Assembly: GCA_011390345.1 (NCBI GenBank)
Contig: JAABSP010000014.1
Span: 16,361 to 80,360, forward strand
From: Desulfobacteraceae bacterium
GTDB lineage: Bacteria; Desulfobacterota; Desulfobacteria; Desulfobacterales; JAABSP01
Direction: 5' to 3'
DNA: 64,000 nucleotides
Shown here: positions 1 through 7,780 of the stretch, in pieces
Numbering within the stretch: position 1 is the first letter of the stretch
Layout: the number at the start of each line of letters is the position of its first letter
Made by a program: the position numbers and the translations under genes
Notes under the pieces: generated by a model
The model's database searches: none
What the model saw: only the letters and a program-made list of their open reading frames with translations
What the model was told of the DNA's origin: nothing

Positions 1-1
1 G

Positions 2-1534
2 CGGGAGCAGTATGTGGAGACCGTCAAAGAGCGGCTGGGGGAGGAGATGGCCGAGGCCGGGATCAAGTGCGAGGTGATGGGCCGCTACAAGCACTTCTAC
101 AGCATCTATCACAAGATGGTCTCCCAGAACCTGGACTTCGAAGACATCTACGACATCATCGCATTCCGGATCATCGTGGGGGAGAAGTACCAGTGCTATG
201 AGGCCCTGGGGCATCTCCACGCGCTCTGGAAGCCCATCGACATCAAGTTCAAAGATTATATCGGCCGGCCCAAGCCGAACATGTACCAGTCCCTCCACAC
301 CACCGTCATCGGCCCCTACGGGGAGCGGGTGGAGATCCAGATCCGGACATTGGAGATGGACCAGGTGGCCAAGTCGGGCATCGCTGCCCACTGGGGGTAC
401 AAGGAGGGGCAGCGCCTGGATGAGAGCGTCTCAGAGCAGTTCGCCTGGATTCAGGAGCTGATCGAAAACCAGGAGATGGTCAAGGACCCGGAGGAGTTTC
501 TGGAAAACGTCCGCATCGACCTCTTCCCGGACGAGGTATACGTCTTCACGCCGCAAGGGGAGGTCAAGACCCTTTCCAAAGGCGCGACCCCGGTCGATTT
601 TGCGTATATGATCCACACCGAGGTAGGGCATCAATGCACGGGCGCGAAGGTCAACGGCCGGATGGTCTCCCTCCGGTACGAGCTGCAGACCGGGGATGTG
701 GTGGAGATCACCACCCAGAAGGGACACACCCCGAGCAAGGACTGGCTCAAATTTGTCAAGACCGTCAAGGCCCGTTCCCGGATCCGCCAGTGGGTCAAGA
801 CCCAGGACAAGAACCGGAGTACGGCCCTGGGCCGGGAGATGTGCGAAAAGGCCTTCCGGAAATACAAGCTCAATTTCAACACCATTCTCCGCTCCGAGGA
901 GATGGACGGGGTGGTGGAGGGCTTCGGCTTCAAGACCGCAGAGGATCTCATCGCAAGCGTGGGATACGGCAAGATCACGCCGCTTCAAGTGGTGCGGAAG
1001 TTTCTGCGGGAGGAGGAGACCGAGGAGGATCAGCGGCCCGACGACTCGATTTTAAACAAGCTCATGGGCCGGATGCGGAAGCGGAAGAAGCCGAGAACCG
1101 GCGTCTCCGTGAAGGGGATCGATGATATGCTCATCCGGTTCGGCAAATGCTGCCAGCCGGTTCCGGGGGACCCGATCATCGGCTACATCACCCGGGGGCA
1201 CGGGGTGACGGTCCACCGGACCGGATGCGTCAATGCGTTGAAGATGAATCCGGATCGGCGGATCGATGTGGAGTGGAATACGGCAAGGGAGGAGACGTTT
1301 CCCGTGAAGATCCACATCCGGTCCTACGACCGGGTGGGACTGCTTGCGGATCTCGCGGCCAACATCAGCAAGAGCGGTGCGAACATCCTCACCGCCAACA
1401 GCGAGATTCGGGGCAATCAAATGGTCGACAGCGTCTTCACCCTTGCCGTCAAAAATACACAGCACCTCGAACAGGTGCTGGCCTCCATACGAAAGGTGCG
1501 GATGATTACCGAGGCGAGAAGGATCAATACCTGA
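2..1534 (+). CDS. relA/spoT: RelA/SpoT-family (p)ppGpp synthetase/hydrolase, 3' part
   Basis: Makes, and in full-length bifunctional members also degrades, the stringent-response alarmone (p)ppGpp. The reading frame is open to the window edge and reads R-E-Q-Y before the GTG at 14, so the true start and the N-terminal HD hydrolase domain lie outside. Visible in order are the synthetase domain (GRYKHFYSIYHKM, then KPNMYQSLHTTV and EIQIRT), a TGS domain beginning VYVFTPQGEVKTL, the conserved CC motif region (GKCCQPVPGD, then HRTGC) and a C-terminal ACT domain (VKIHIRSYDRVGLLADLA). About 510 residues of a usual 700-740 remain. Synthetase motifs look intact. Whether the hydrolase half works cannot be judged here. 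Confidence 0.95.
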   Translation, partial: REQYVETVKERLGEEMAEAGIKCEVMGRYKHFYSIYHKMVSQNLDFEDIYDIIAFRIIVGEKYQCYEALGHLHALWKPIDIKFKDYIGRPKPNMYQSLHTTVIGPYGERVEIQIRTLEMDQVAKSGIAAHWGYKEGQRLDESVSEQFAWIQELIENQEMVKDPEEFLENVRIDLFPDEVYVFTPQGEVKTLSKGATPVDFAYMIHTEVGHQCTGAKVNGRMVSLRYELQTGDVVEITTQKGHTPSKDWLKFVKTVKARSRIRQWVKTQDKNRSTALGREMCEKAFRKYKLNFNTILRSEEMDGVVEGFGFKTAEDLIASVGYGKITPLQVVRKFLREEETEEDQRPDDSILNKLMGRMRKRKKPRTGVSVKGIDDMLIRFGKCCQPVPGDPIIGYITRGHGVTVHRTGCVNALKMNPDRRIDVEWNTAREETFPVKIHIRSYDRVGLLADLAANISKSGANILTANSEIRGNQMVDSVFTLAVKNTQHLEQVLASIRKVRMITEARRINT

Positions 1535-1566
1535 TCCCGAAACCATCAGGACCGGATGCAATGCCG

Positions 1567-1758
1567 CTATGCGGCCTTGACCACCTTCCCCGACTTGATG
1601 CAGGTCGTGCAGACGAAGATCTTCTGCGTCCTGCCGTTTCGCAACGCCCGCACCCGCTGAAGGTTCGGCTTGAACCGGCGTTTGGTCACATTATGCGCGT
1701 GGCTCACATTATTCCCCACCATCGGTTTTTTCCCGCATAGCTCGCACTGTTTGGCCAT
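1567..1758 (-). CDS. rpmB: 50S ribosomal protein L28
   Basis: Large-subunit ribosomal protein of 63 residues. The start is the ATG of [12 protein letters not shown], preceded by an AGGAGAAG Shine-Dalgarno; a longer frame to 1797 has no better site. It carries the two CxxC pairs of the zinc-binding form of L28 (CELC near the N terminus, CTTC near the C terminus) and the typical [16 protein letters not shown] block. It converges with the RelA/SpoT gene and stands alone with its own promoter-like sequence upstream. Confidence 0.97.
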   Translation of the reverse strand: MAKQCELCGKKPMVGNNVSHAHNVTKRRFKPNLQRVRALRNGRTQKIFVCTTCIKSGKVVKAA

Positions 1759-1784
1759 GGTTCTTCTCCTTTTCCATCCCTGTC

Positions 1785-1814
1785 GTATAACAGTCAAAAT
1801 CGAATAACAGTCAA
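1785..1814 (-). promoter_or_regulatory. Likely sigma-70 promoter of rpmB
   Basis: On the minus strand TTGACT (1809-1814) is followed 17 bases later by GTTATA (or 18 bases later by TTATAC), about 25-30 bases before the rpmB start. The -35 region lies in a direct repeat of TTTGACTGTTAT, so a second, overlapping TTGACT is present. Assignment is by sequence pattern only. Confidence 0.45.
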
Positions 1815-1891
1815 ATTATCAGAATAAAAACTGATTTTATACAACAGAAAGAGGCTGTTTGTAAAGCGGTTTTTAATGTTCACTCTGCTTT

Positions 1892-2569
1892 TTACTCCTT
1901 TTCCGACATACGGGCCTGGCTCATGGCGATGTAGCGCCGTGCCTTTTCATGGAGCCCGCCGACATCCGGATAGTCGCTGATGACCGATTGAAAGCGGTTC
2001 AGCGCGGTCTTGTAGTGCTTGCTTTTGAAATAAAAAAGCCCCACATAGAACTCGTGGCCGGCAAGGCTTTTGTAGCACTCCCGCACCAGCGGCTCAGCCT
2101 TTCGGGCATAGAGGCTTTCCGGATGTTCCCGCTGCAGACGGGTGAAGGTGGAAAGGGCTTTCTGGGCCGCGGTCTGATCCCGATCGATGCTGTCCATCTG
2201 CTCGAAATAGCAGCGGCCGATCTGATAGATCACATAGGGGATGGCCTCGTTTCTCGGATGGAGGCTCTCGAAGGATTCGTACGCGAAGACGGCCTCATCG
2301 TAATTTTCGAGGTTGTAATAGGCATCTGCGGTCTTGAGTTCCGCGAGGCTGGCGTATTTGCTGAAGGGGTACCAGTTCTTGAGCTTTTCGAAATTCTCCA
2401 GCGCAACGTCGTACTTTTCCTTTTCAAAGGCCGTCATGCCGTCGTTGATCAGTTCGGCCGCGGATTTCTCCTCGGGCTTTTCAGAGAACCAGGCGCAGCC
2501 GGAAGCGACCATCGGCAGGATGAAAAAGAGGATCAATATCCCCTGCTTTAAAATATTCTTCGGATTCAT
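1892..2569 (-). CDS. bamD: Outer membrane protein assembly factor BamD
   Basis: Lipoprotein of the BAM complex, which folds beta-barrel proteins into the outer membrane. The 225-residue product starts with a lipoprotein signal: a hydrophobic stretch ending in the lipobox VASGC at about residue 25. The rest is a run of tetratricopeptide-like helices typical of BamD/ComL (YNLENYDEAVFAYESFESLHP, and later YFKSKHYKTALNRFQSVISDYP). Length matches the family (about 220-250). No strong ribosome binding site precedes the ATG. Confidence 0.92.
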   Translation of the reverse strand: MNPKNILKQGILILFFILPMVASGCAWFSEKPEEKSAAELINDGMTAFEKEKYDVALENFEKLKNWYPFSKYASLAELKTADAYYNLENYDEAVFAYESFESLHPRNEAIPYVIYQIGRCYFEQMDSIDRDQTAAQKALSTFTRLQREHPESLYARKAEPLVRECYKSLAGHEFYVGLFYFKSKHYKTALNRFQSVISDYPDVGGLHEKARRYIAMSQARMSEKE

Positions 2570-2600
2570 CGGTATTTCGTTTAAGGGGGTTTCGGATTGA

Positions 2601-2641
2601 AAACAAAAGACCGGCGGGGCCCGTTTATCGGCCTCCGCCGG
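2601..2641 (-). terminator. Rho-independent terminator after trxA
   Basis: On the minus strand, just past the trxA stop, a GC-rich hairpin (outer arms CCGGCGG and CCGCCGG, with GGCC/GGGCC inside) is followed by TCTTTTGTTTT. It separates trxA from bamD. Confidence 0.7.
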
Positions 2642-2674
2642 ATAGAGGAAGGGAGCCGCTCTTCATGGTTTTTC

Positions 2675-3001
2675 CTACAGTACTTTTTTGATGGTATCCT
2701 CGAGCTTCGATTTGGCCACCATGCCGGTGATCTGATCGGCTACGTCTCCATCTTTGAAAAAGATCAGCGTCGGGATCGCCTTGATCCCATACTTGCCGGG
2801 TGTAACCGGATTGTCATCCACATTGCATTTTGCGAATTTGATCTGGTCGCCATACTGCCCGGCAAGATCTTCGACAACGGGGCCGATGGCTTTGCAGGGG
2901 CCGCACCAGGGCGCCCAGAAATCGACCATCACCGGTATCTCAGACTGGAGTACCTCTTTATCGAAACTGCTGTCATCGATCTCCATAACGCCTTTTGCCA
3001 T
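2675..3001 (-). CDS. trxA: Thioredoxin
   Basis: Small cytoplasmic thiol-disulfide reductant of 108 residues, the usual length. The active site WCGPCK follows VDFWAPWC, and the cis-proline loop AIPTLIFF is present. An AGGAAA sequence precedes the ATG. A terminator follows, so it is probably transcribed alone. Confidence 0.97.
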   Translation of the reverse strand: MAKGVMEIDDSSFDKEVLQSEIPVMVDFWAPWCGPCKAIGPVVEDLAGQYGDQIKFAKCNVDDNPVTPGKYGIKAIPTLIFFKDGDVADQITGMVAKSKLEDTIKKVL

Positions 3002-3140
3002 AGTTTATTTCCTTTCTTTTTTCGGTCTTTATTACGGGGTCTGATTTTTCACAATCAATACCAGTATAGGGATGGGAAGGCGCACTGTCAACCTTCCTGA
3101 CGTGCGCGCTCCCCATCCTGTTTTTACAACCTACCGCGGT

Positions 3141-4307
3141 TTAGTAGATCGGATGAATCTCCACCCGCCGGTTCTTCTGGCGGTTTTCCGGCGAAGTGTT
3201 GGGAACCACCGGCTTTGAGAACCAGTACCCTCTGCTTTCCAGACGGCTGGCAGAGATGCCGTGGCGGATCAGATACTTCTCCACGGCCTTTGCCCGTCTC
3301 TGGGAGAGCGGCAGGTTGTAGTTCTTGGAACCGATGTTGTCGGTATGTCCCTGAATCTCGACGCGCATGCCCGGATTCTGCTCCAGGACCCGCACCACCT
3401 GATCCAGATCGGAGTAGTACTGGGGACGAATCTCGGACTTGTCATAGTCGAACAAAAGGTAGCCCACGACCCAGCAGCCGATCTCGTTGACCACAGCGCC
3501 TCTCGGGGTGCCGGGACACTGATCCACGTCATCATAGACGCCGTCGCCGTCGGAGTCCATCCGGACCGGCGCCTCTTCACCCGGTGCCAAAGGACAGCCC
3601 TGGGCATCCACTGCGGTGCCTCTGGGGGTGTCGGGGCAGCGATCCAGATAGTCGGGCACGCCATCGCCGTCACTATCCAACGGGCAGCCGTCGGAATCGA
3701 CCCGGACACCTCTGGGGGTGTTCGGGCACTGATCCCGGTTGTCGGGCACGCCGTCGCCGTCACTGTCTTCGGGGCCGGGCTCGGCAACAATCGGTTTCTG
3801 GCAGAGTTCATACGCGCCGAGAATCCGGTTGAACGCATCGGGGCTGAAGGCCCGGGCCTTTTTGTCGAAAACGATCTGGCCGTCACTGACCTTCGCGTAG
3901 GTCGCGGGGACGGTCGGCGCGGTTACGTCGGCCGGATCGAGACAGAGTCCGTAGGCGGTGAGAATATCATGCGTAATGTCAGAGCTGTAGGCCGTGGGGC
4001 TTTTTCCAAAGACCACCTGGCCGTCTCTGACCTTCGCGTAATTGACCGGGCTGGTCAGGTCCGCGGCCGCATCCGCTGTCAGCTCGAGCCCATAGGCATT
4101 CATGATCTTGTCGAACTGATCGGGGCTGTATTGGGTCGCGGATTTCCCAAAAACCACCTGGCCGTCTTTGACCGTGGCGTAATGGGTGGGCACAGACATG
4201 GCCCGAGCGGCATCCGCGGTCATCTCCACCGCGATTGCCGGCAGGGCGGCCGCGAAGCAGAACGCGACACACAGCGCCGTTAAGACAACCGTTTTTTTCA
4301 TCTTCAT
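3141..4307 (-). CDS. OmpA-family protein with triple N-terminal repeat and thrombospondin type 3 repeats
   Basis: Probable outer-membrane/peptidoglycan-linking protein of 388 residues. The start is the ATG of MKMKKTVVL, which has AAAGGAGG just upstream. A signal peptide ends near AIA at residue 26. Residues 28-160 hold three copies of a 40-48 residue unit of the form YAxVxDGQVVFGK...S.D.fd.Il.AYgL. Residues about 170-265 carry three DSDGDGV calcium-binding type 3 repeats, each with a CP.TPRG block. The C terminus (about 270-388) is an OmpA peptidoglycan-binding domain (EIQGHTDNIGS, then LSQRRAKAVEKYL). The N-terminal repeat is not a family I recognise. The next gene upstream is a partial paralogue, sharing the type 3 and OmpA parts. 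Confidence 0.88.
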   Translation of the reverse strand: MKMKKTVVLTALCVAFCFAAALPAIAVEMTADAARAMSVPTHYATVKDGQVVFGKSATQYSPDQFDKIMNAYGLELTADAAADLTSPVNYAKVRDGQVVFGKSPTAYSSDITHDILTAYGLCLDPADVTAPTVPATYAKVSDGQIVFDKKARAFSPDAFNRILGAYELCQKPIVAEPGPEDSDGDGVPDNRDQCPNTPRGVRVDSDGCPLDSDGDGVPDYLDRCPDTPRGTAVDAQGCPLAPGEEAPVRMDSDGDGVYDDVDQCPGTPRGAVVNEIGCWVVGYLLFDYDKSEIRPQYYSDLDQVVRVLEQNPGMRVEIQGHTDNIGSKNYNLPLSQRRAKAVEKYLIRHGISASRLESRGYWFSKPVVPNTSPENRQKNRRVEIHPIY

Positions 4308-4439
4308 CTTTCCTCCTTTTGATAGTACGTGTTGAAACATCAGACAGTTACAACGTTACCCCACTCTATGCCATCCACACACCTCCTTCCCTAAAGTATA
4401 GTCTCGTCATACTGTTTTAGCTTATTTCTTGAAAAAACG

Positions 4440-4454
4440 CCAGATTTGATCTGG
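4440..4454. promoter_or_regulatory. Palindrome upstream of the OmpA-family gene
   Basis: The 15-base sequence CCAGATTTGATCTGG is a perfect inverted repeat (arms CCAGAT/ATCTGG). It lies about 135 bases upstream of the start at 4307, next to a second, wider inverted pair (GTTCAAT...ATTGAAC). This could be an operator, but no regulator is identified. Confidence 0.3.
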
Positions 4455-4540
4455 TTCAATCTTCGATTCTGTAGCATGTATTGAACGAAATCGCAATATG
4501 ATAAACGCTCAAAAATTTCAAGCCCCATTTATTTGAAAAA

Positions 4541-4590
4541 GAGCGGCTTCCTGCGGATTTTTTAAAAAGCCGCAGGAAGTCTCTTTTTTC
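4541..4590 (-). terminator. Rho-independent terminator after the VWA/OmpA lipoprotein gene
   Basis: A perfect 10-base stem, CTTCCTGCGG (4547-4556) with CCGCAGGAAG (4570-4579), lies directly after the stop of the minus-strand gene at 4595. It is followed on that strand by GCTCTTTTT. The plus strand also ends in CTCTTTTTT, so it could act both ways. Confidence 0.8.
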
Positions 4591-4594
4591 ATGC

Positions 4595-5935
4595 CTACCG
4601 GACCGGTTCGAATTCGGCTCTCCGGTTCAGAGAGCGGCCCTCCTCGGTCTGGTTGGAAGCCGTGGGTCTGTGGAAACCGAAGCCCTCAACCGCAATCCGC
4701 TCCGATGGGATTCCCCGCTTGTTCATATAGTCGGATACCGAAATGGCCCGGTTGTAGGAGAGCTTCATGTTGTACTTCTCCGATGCGATGGTACAGGTAT
4801 GACCCTGGACATTGATCCTAAGCCCCGGATTGAGCTTCATGACCCGGATCACCTCGTCGATCACCGGATAGTACTGGGGACGGACGTTGTACCGGTCGAT
4901 GACGAACTGGACCCGGCCGATATCCCAGCAGCCCCTCGCGTCGACCCGAGCGCCCCTCGGGGTCCCGGGACAGGCGTCCTGATCGTCACATACACCGTCG
5001 CCGTCCGCATCGGGGCAGGGCCCGGCCCGATCCACCTGGACATCCACATCCCAATCTGTAGGACCAAAGCCCCGTCGCCGGTTGAAGATGTCATCCACCC
5101 ACTGATCCATTGCGCTGTCGGGGACCAGTTGGTCTGCGGTGACCATATAGCCGCACTCCCCGATCTTCGCGATCTGGTACAGCAACTGCTTGCCGAATGG
5201 AAGATCCCCAACCAGTGCGGTATAGATGCAGAGCCGGTCTCCGTATGTGTCCTTCATCCGGCGGGCCGAATCCAGGGGGTCCCCCTGATAGATCTTCCCG
5301 TCGCTGATGATCACCACCGCGATGTCTCCGGCAACCCCGGTAAGATCATTGGTGGCCTCATCGATGGCCAGGGCCAGGGGGCTCTTGCCGCCGGCCCAGC
5401 GGATGGTCTCGATCGCGGATCGATACGCGCTCCGGTTATACGGAGCCATCCCGTAGATGATCTCCGTCTTCTCGGTAAAGGCTCCGGCCTCGAAGCCGTA
5501 ACGCCGCAGGCCCCCGGTCAGGGGCCGTGCCGGAACCCGGTCGTTGAAGCGCCTTGCAATATCCTTTGCAATCTTGAGCTTGATCTGACCGTTGTAGGGC
5601 AGGAATTTCGAGCCCGAAGCATCCAGGATGACAAGGAAATTTTCCACAATCCCCATATATTCATCCAGGCCGACGGTCGCTACATCACTGCGGATATCCT
5701 CGATGGGCAGCCGCTCAGGGGTCTCTCCTACCTCATAACCGGCCGCTGATTCTTCCGCGGCCTCTCGCACCGCTGAATCGGGCAGGGCTTCTCCCGAAGC
5801 CGGGGGTCGATCTCCGTTAAAGCTCTCCAGCTTTGCCGGATCGAAATCCTGACGGGACTTCTCCGCGCCGCACCCGATCAGAACGGCACCGATGCAGATC
5901 ATCAACAATACCGCCTTACACAAAGACCTTGTCAT
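4595..5935 (-). CDS. OmpA-family lipoprotein with von Willebrand factor A-like domain
   Basis: Predicted outer-membrane lipoprotein of 446 residues. Lipobox LIGC gives Cys22 as the lipidated residue. A VWA-like domain follows (VILDASGSKF matches the DxSxS metal site; AVVIISDGKIYQGDP lies later in the fold). Next comes one short calcium-type repeat (DADGDGVCDDQDACPGTPRG), and the C terminus is an OmpA peptidoglycan-binding domain (NVQGHTCTIASEKYN). The start has a strong site (CAGGAGGTGGAAGG-ATG). In the OmpA motif the usual GHTD aspartate is replaced by Cys (GHTC). It is probably a surface or periplasmic adhesion/cell-wall anchoring protein; the ligand is unknown. Confidence 0.85.
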   Translation of the reverse strand: MTRSLCKAVLLMICIGAVLIGCGAEKSRQDFDPAKLESFNGDRPPASGEALPDSAVREAAEESAAGYEVGETPERLPIEDIRSDVATVGLDEYMGIVENFLVILDASGSKFLPYNGQIKLKIAKDIARRFNDRVPARPLTGGLRRYGFEAGAFTEKTEIIYGMAPYNRSAYRSAIETIRWAGGKSPLALAIDEATNDLTGVAGDIAVVIISDGKIYQGDPLDSARRMKDTYGDRLCIYTALVGDLPFGKQLLYQIAKIGECGYMVTADQLVPDSAMDQWVDDIFNRRRGFGPTDWDVDVQVDRAGPCPDADGDGVCDDQDACPGTPRGARVDARGCWDIGRVQFVIDRYNVRPQYYPVIDEVIRVMKLNPGLRINVQGHTCTIASEKYNMKLSYNRAISVSDYMNKRGIPSERIAVEGFGFHRPTASNQTEEGRSLNRRAEFEPVR

Positions 5936-6344
5936 CCTTCCACCTCCTGTTTGTCATTGCCACCTCGGTTCAAAACTCTTCTTCAACCGCATTTATTCAT
6001 ACTAGCATATATTATAATTCCAACAAAACTTCAACCTTTCAGTCCCCTATACCGTAATTACTGCGATATGTATTTTCATGCAAGAACAATATTGAAGAAA
6101 CCGCGGAACAATATGGGAAAAATGGAATCGGAAATGGGAAAAACGATGATGTCCGGAGGGAATAAGAATCGAAAACAGTTGGGGAAATCGGTTTTAAAAA
6201 GCCCGCGGCCCGGTTACCGGCCACTGAGAGGGAATATGGGTATCCCGGAGAGGGATAGGGCCGGGATTGGATCGCAGAAGGGTAAATCGGCCGCTTTGCC
6301 GCGCATACCAACCCCAAAAAGGTATACGCGGCCGCGAAAGCCCT
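5936..6344. other. Intergenic stretch without a recognisable gene
   Basis: No convincing coding region on either strand. The first 120 bases upstream of 5935 are A+T-rich and should hold the promoter of the lipoprotein gene. A 10-base stem (6300-6309 with 6321-6330) lies just after the stop of the gene at 6345, but no T-tract follows it. Confidence 0.5.
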
Positions 6345-6731
6345 CTAAAAGGAGAGCTTCCTGCCAAAGACCGACTCCCATAGGGAGATCATCCCGCAGA
6401 GATCCATTGCCGAGATCACCTGCTTTTCCGCACGCACGAACCGCTGGCAATCCTCGCAATCGAAGATCCGGTTGGCCAGTGCGGCACGGTCCAGGCACTG
6501 GTCGTAATACCGGCAGAGATAGTTGCGCGTCGGAGATTTGGCCAGTGCGGCCAGAAATTTGTCGAGATCCGATGCGGTGACCCAGTAGCTCCTGCCCACC
6601 TTTGTCGCGGCCAGTGATCCCCGTTTGATATGCTTTCTCAGATCCCGAAGACTGATACCGTAGTTTTCGCTCAGATCTTTCAGGGTGAAACGATCCTGGT
6701 TCAGCGGATAAACAACCTGTTGGGTTCTCAT
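6345..6731 (-). CDS. Small helix-turn-helix (excisionase-like) protein with Cys-rich tail
   Basis: A 128-residue protein started at the ATG of MRTQQVV, which has GAAAGGGGG upstream. The N-terminal 60 residues resemble MerR/excisionase-type winged helix-turn-helix domains: FTLKDLSENYGISLRDLRKHI, then KVGRSYWVTASDLDKFL. The middle carries four cysteines in the pattern CRYYDQC...FDCEDC, which could bind zinc. No phage or integrase gene is adjacent, so it is more likely a small transcription factor than a working excisionase. Its targets are unknown. Confidence 0.65.
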   Translation of the reverse strand: MRTQQVVYPLNQDRFTLKDLSENYGISLRDLRKHIKRGSLAATKVGRSYWVTASDLDKFLAALAKSPTRNYLCRYYDQCLDRAALANRIFDCEDCQRFVRAEKQVISAMDLCGMISLWESVFGRKLSF

Positions 6732-6955
6732 GACGCCCCCTTTCAACAATGCCCGACCCTTGGATGAAGAAAGTTCTTACCTTTGTCTCCTATTTTGCCC
6801 AAACAGCCAAAAAAATCAATGGGTCGGCAGGTGTAATCGGGGGGATGAGAAATCCTACTCAAAAGGGGGCGTTTGTCCCATACAATGGCTGTTTGAGAGA
6901 GGAAGGGGGAGTCAATCCCTCCCCTGAACCGTATAATGGCTGTAAAGCCGACAGG

Positions 6956-7516
6956 TTAGGCTTCAGCGTTGTGTGCGGCCAGAAGCTCCTCTTTGGTGAC
7001 GATCGCGACGGCATCCAAAACCCTTTTGCGGATCTCTTCCATGCCGCCCTCCTGCCGGTCCACCAGCGCGGCCACCCGGATCACCTCAAGACCTTCGCTC
7101 TGGGCCCGCTCGATCGCTTTGAGGGTGGAGCCGCCGGTGGTGACGACGTCTTCCAGGATCACCACCCGCTCTCCCGGGTCCATGTCCCCCTCGATCCATT
7201 TCACGATCCCGTGGTCCTTCTGGGTTTTCCGAATGGAGAAGGCCTTGAAGGGGGCATTCTTCAGCTCCGAGACAAAGGCTGCGGCCATCGCGATGGGATC
7301 CGCGCCAAAGGTGAGGCCCCCCGCGCCGTCCGGCGAGAGATCCCGGATGGCATCGAAGATCAGATGTCCCGTCAGATACATTCCCCGGGGGCTCAGGATG
7401 GTCGGCTTGCAGTTGACATAGAAGCGGCTCATCCGGCCCGATACCAGCCGGAATGAGGGCTCGGGAGTGTACTGGAAGGATTTTGCACAAAGAATCTGGA
7501 TCAGTTCCGTTTTCAT
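6956..7516 (-). CDS. pyrE: Orotate phosphoribosyltransferase
   Basis: Converts orotate and PRPP to orotidine 5'-monophosphate in pyrimidine synthesis. The 186-residue product has the PRPP-binding motif [19 protein letters not shown] and the preceding basic loop (RKTQKDHG). It stands apart from other pyrimidine genes and is divergent from the tolC-like gene. The length is normal for this group. Confidence 0.95.
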   Translation of the reverse strand: MKTELIQILCAKSFQYTPEPSFRLVSGRMSRFYVNCKPTILSPRGMYLTGHLIFDAIRDLSPDGAGGLTFGADPIAMAAAFVSELKNAPFKAFSIRKTQKDHGIVKWIEGDMDPGERVVILEDVVTTGGSTLKAIERAQSEGLEVIRVAALVDRQEGGMEEIRKRVLDAVAIVTKEELLAAHNAEA

Positions 7517-7563
7517 GGGCCCTGTTTTTATTTGGTTTTCATTTGGGATTTATACATCAATAG

Positions 7564-7592
7564 TTGATTTTAAACCGATAATGCGATAAAAG
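7564..7592 (+). promoter_or_regulatory. Candidate promoter for the tolC-ftsEX-envC-ctpA run
   Basis: TTGATT (7564-7569) and TAAAAG (7587-7592) are separated by 17 bases, in the A+T-rich part of the gap between pyrE and the tolC-like gene. The -10 match is weak. The rest of the 7517-7744 gap holds nothing I recognise. Confidence 0.3.
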
Positions 7593-7744
7593 AGCCTCCA
7601 CTGGACTTTGGAAGAAGCCTGTTAATGGGATGGCAGCGGAGGCCCTTTGAGCAAGGAAAACCGGATGCGGCACTCCCTGAACTCATTGAAGGCTTTTAGC
7701 AGAGATCGCAGGTGTTGGTCAACCCAAACCCACAGGCCCGGGCT

Positions 7745-7780
7745 ATGAAACTGGACATGAAACTGGACATGAAACTGGAT
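7745..7780 (+). repeat. Three tandem 12-base units at the start of the tolC-like gene
   Basis: ATGAAACTGGAC is repeated three times in a row (the last copy ends in T), each copy giving Met-Lys-Leu-Asp and a possible ATG start. Gain or loss of a unit keeps the frame. Confidence 0.9.

Noticed and set aside
6300..6330. Rho-independent terminator after the gene at 6345
   Set aside because: The stem is good, but no T-tract follows on the minus strand.
5951..6580. 209-codon plus-strand open frame
   Set aside because: Basic, low-complexity product running antisense through the real gene at 6345-6731, with no start site.
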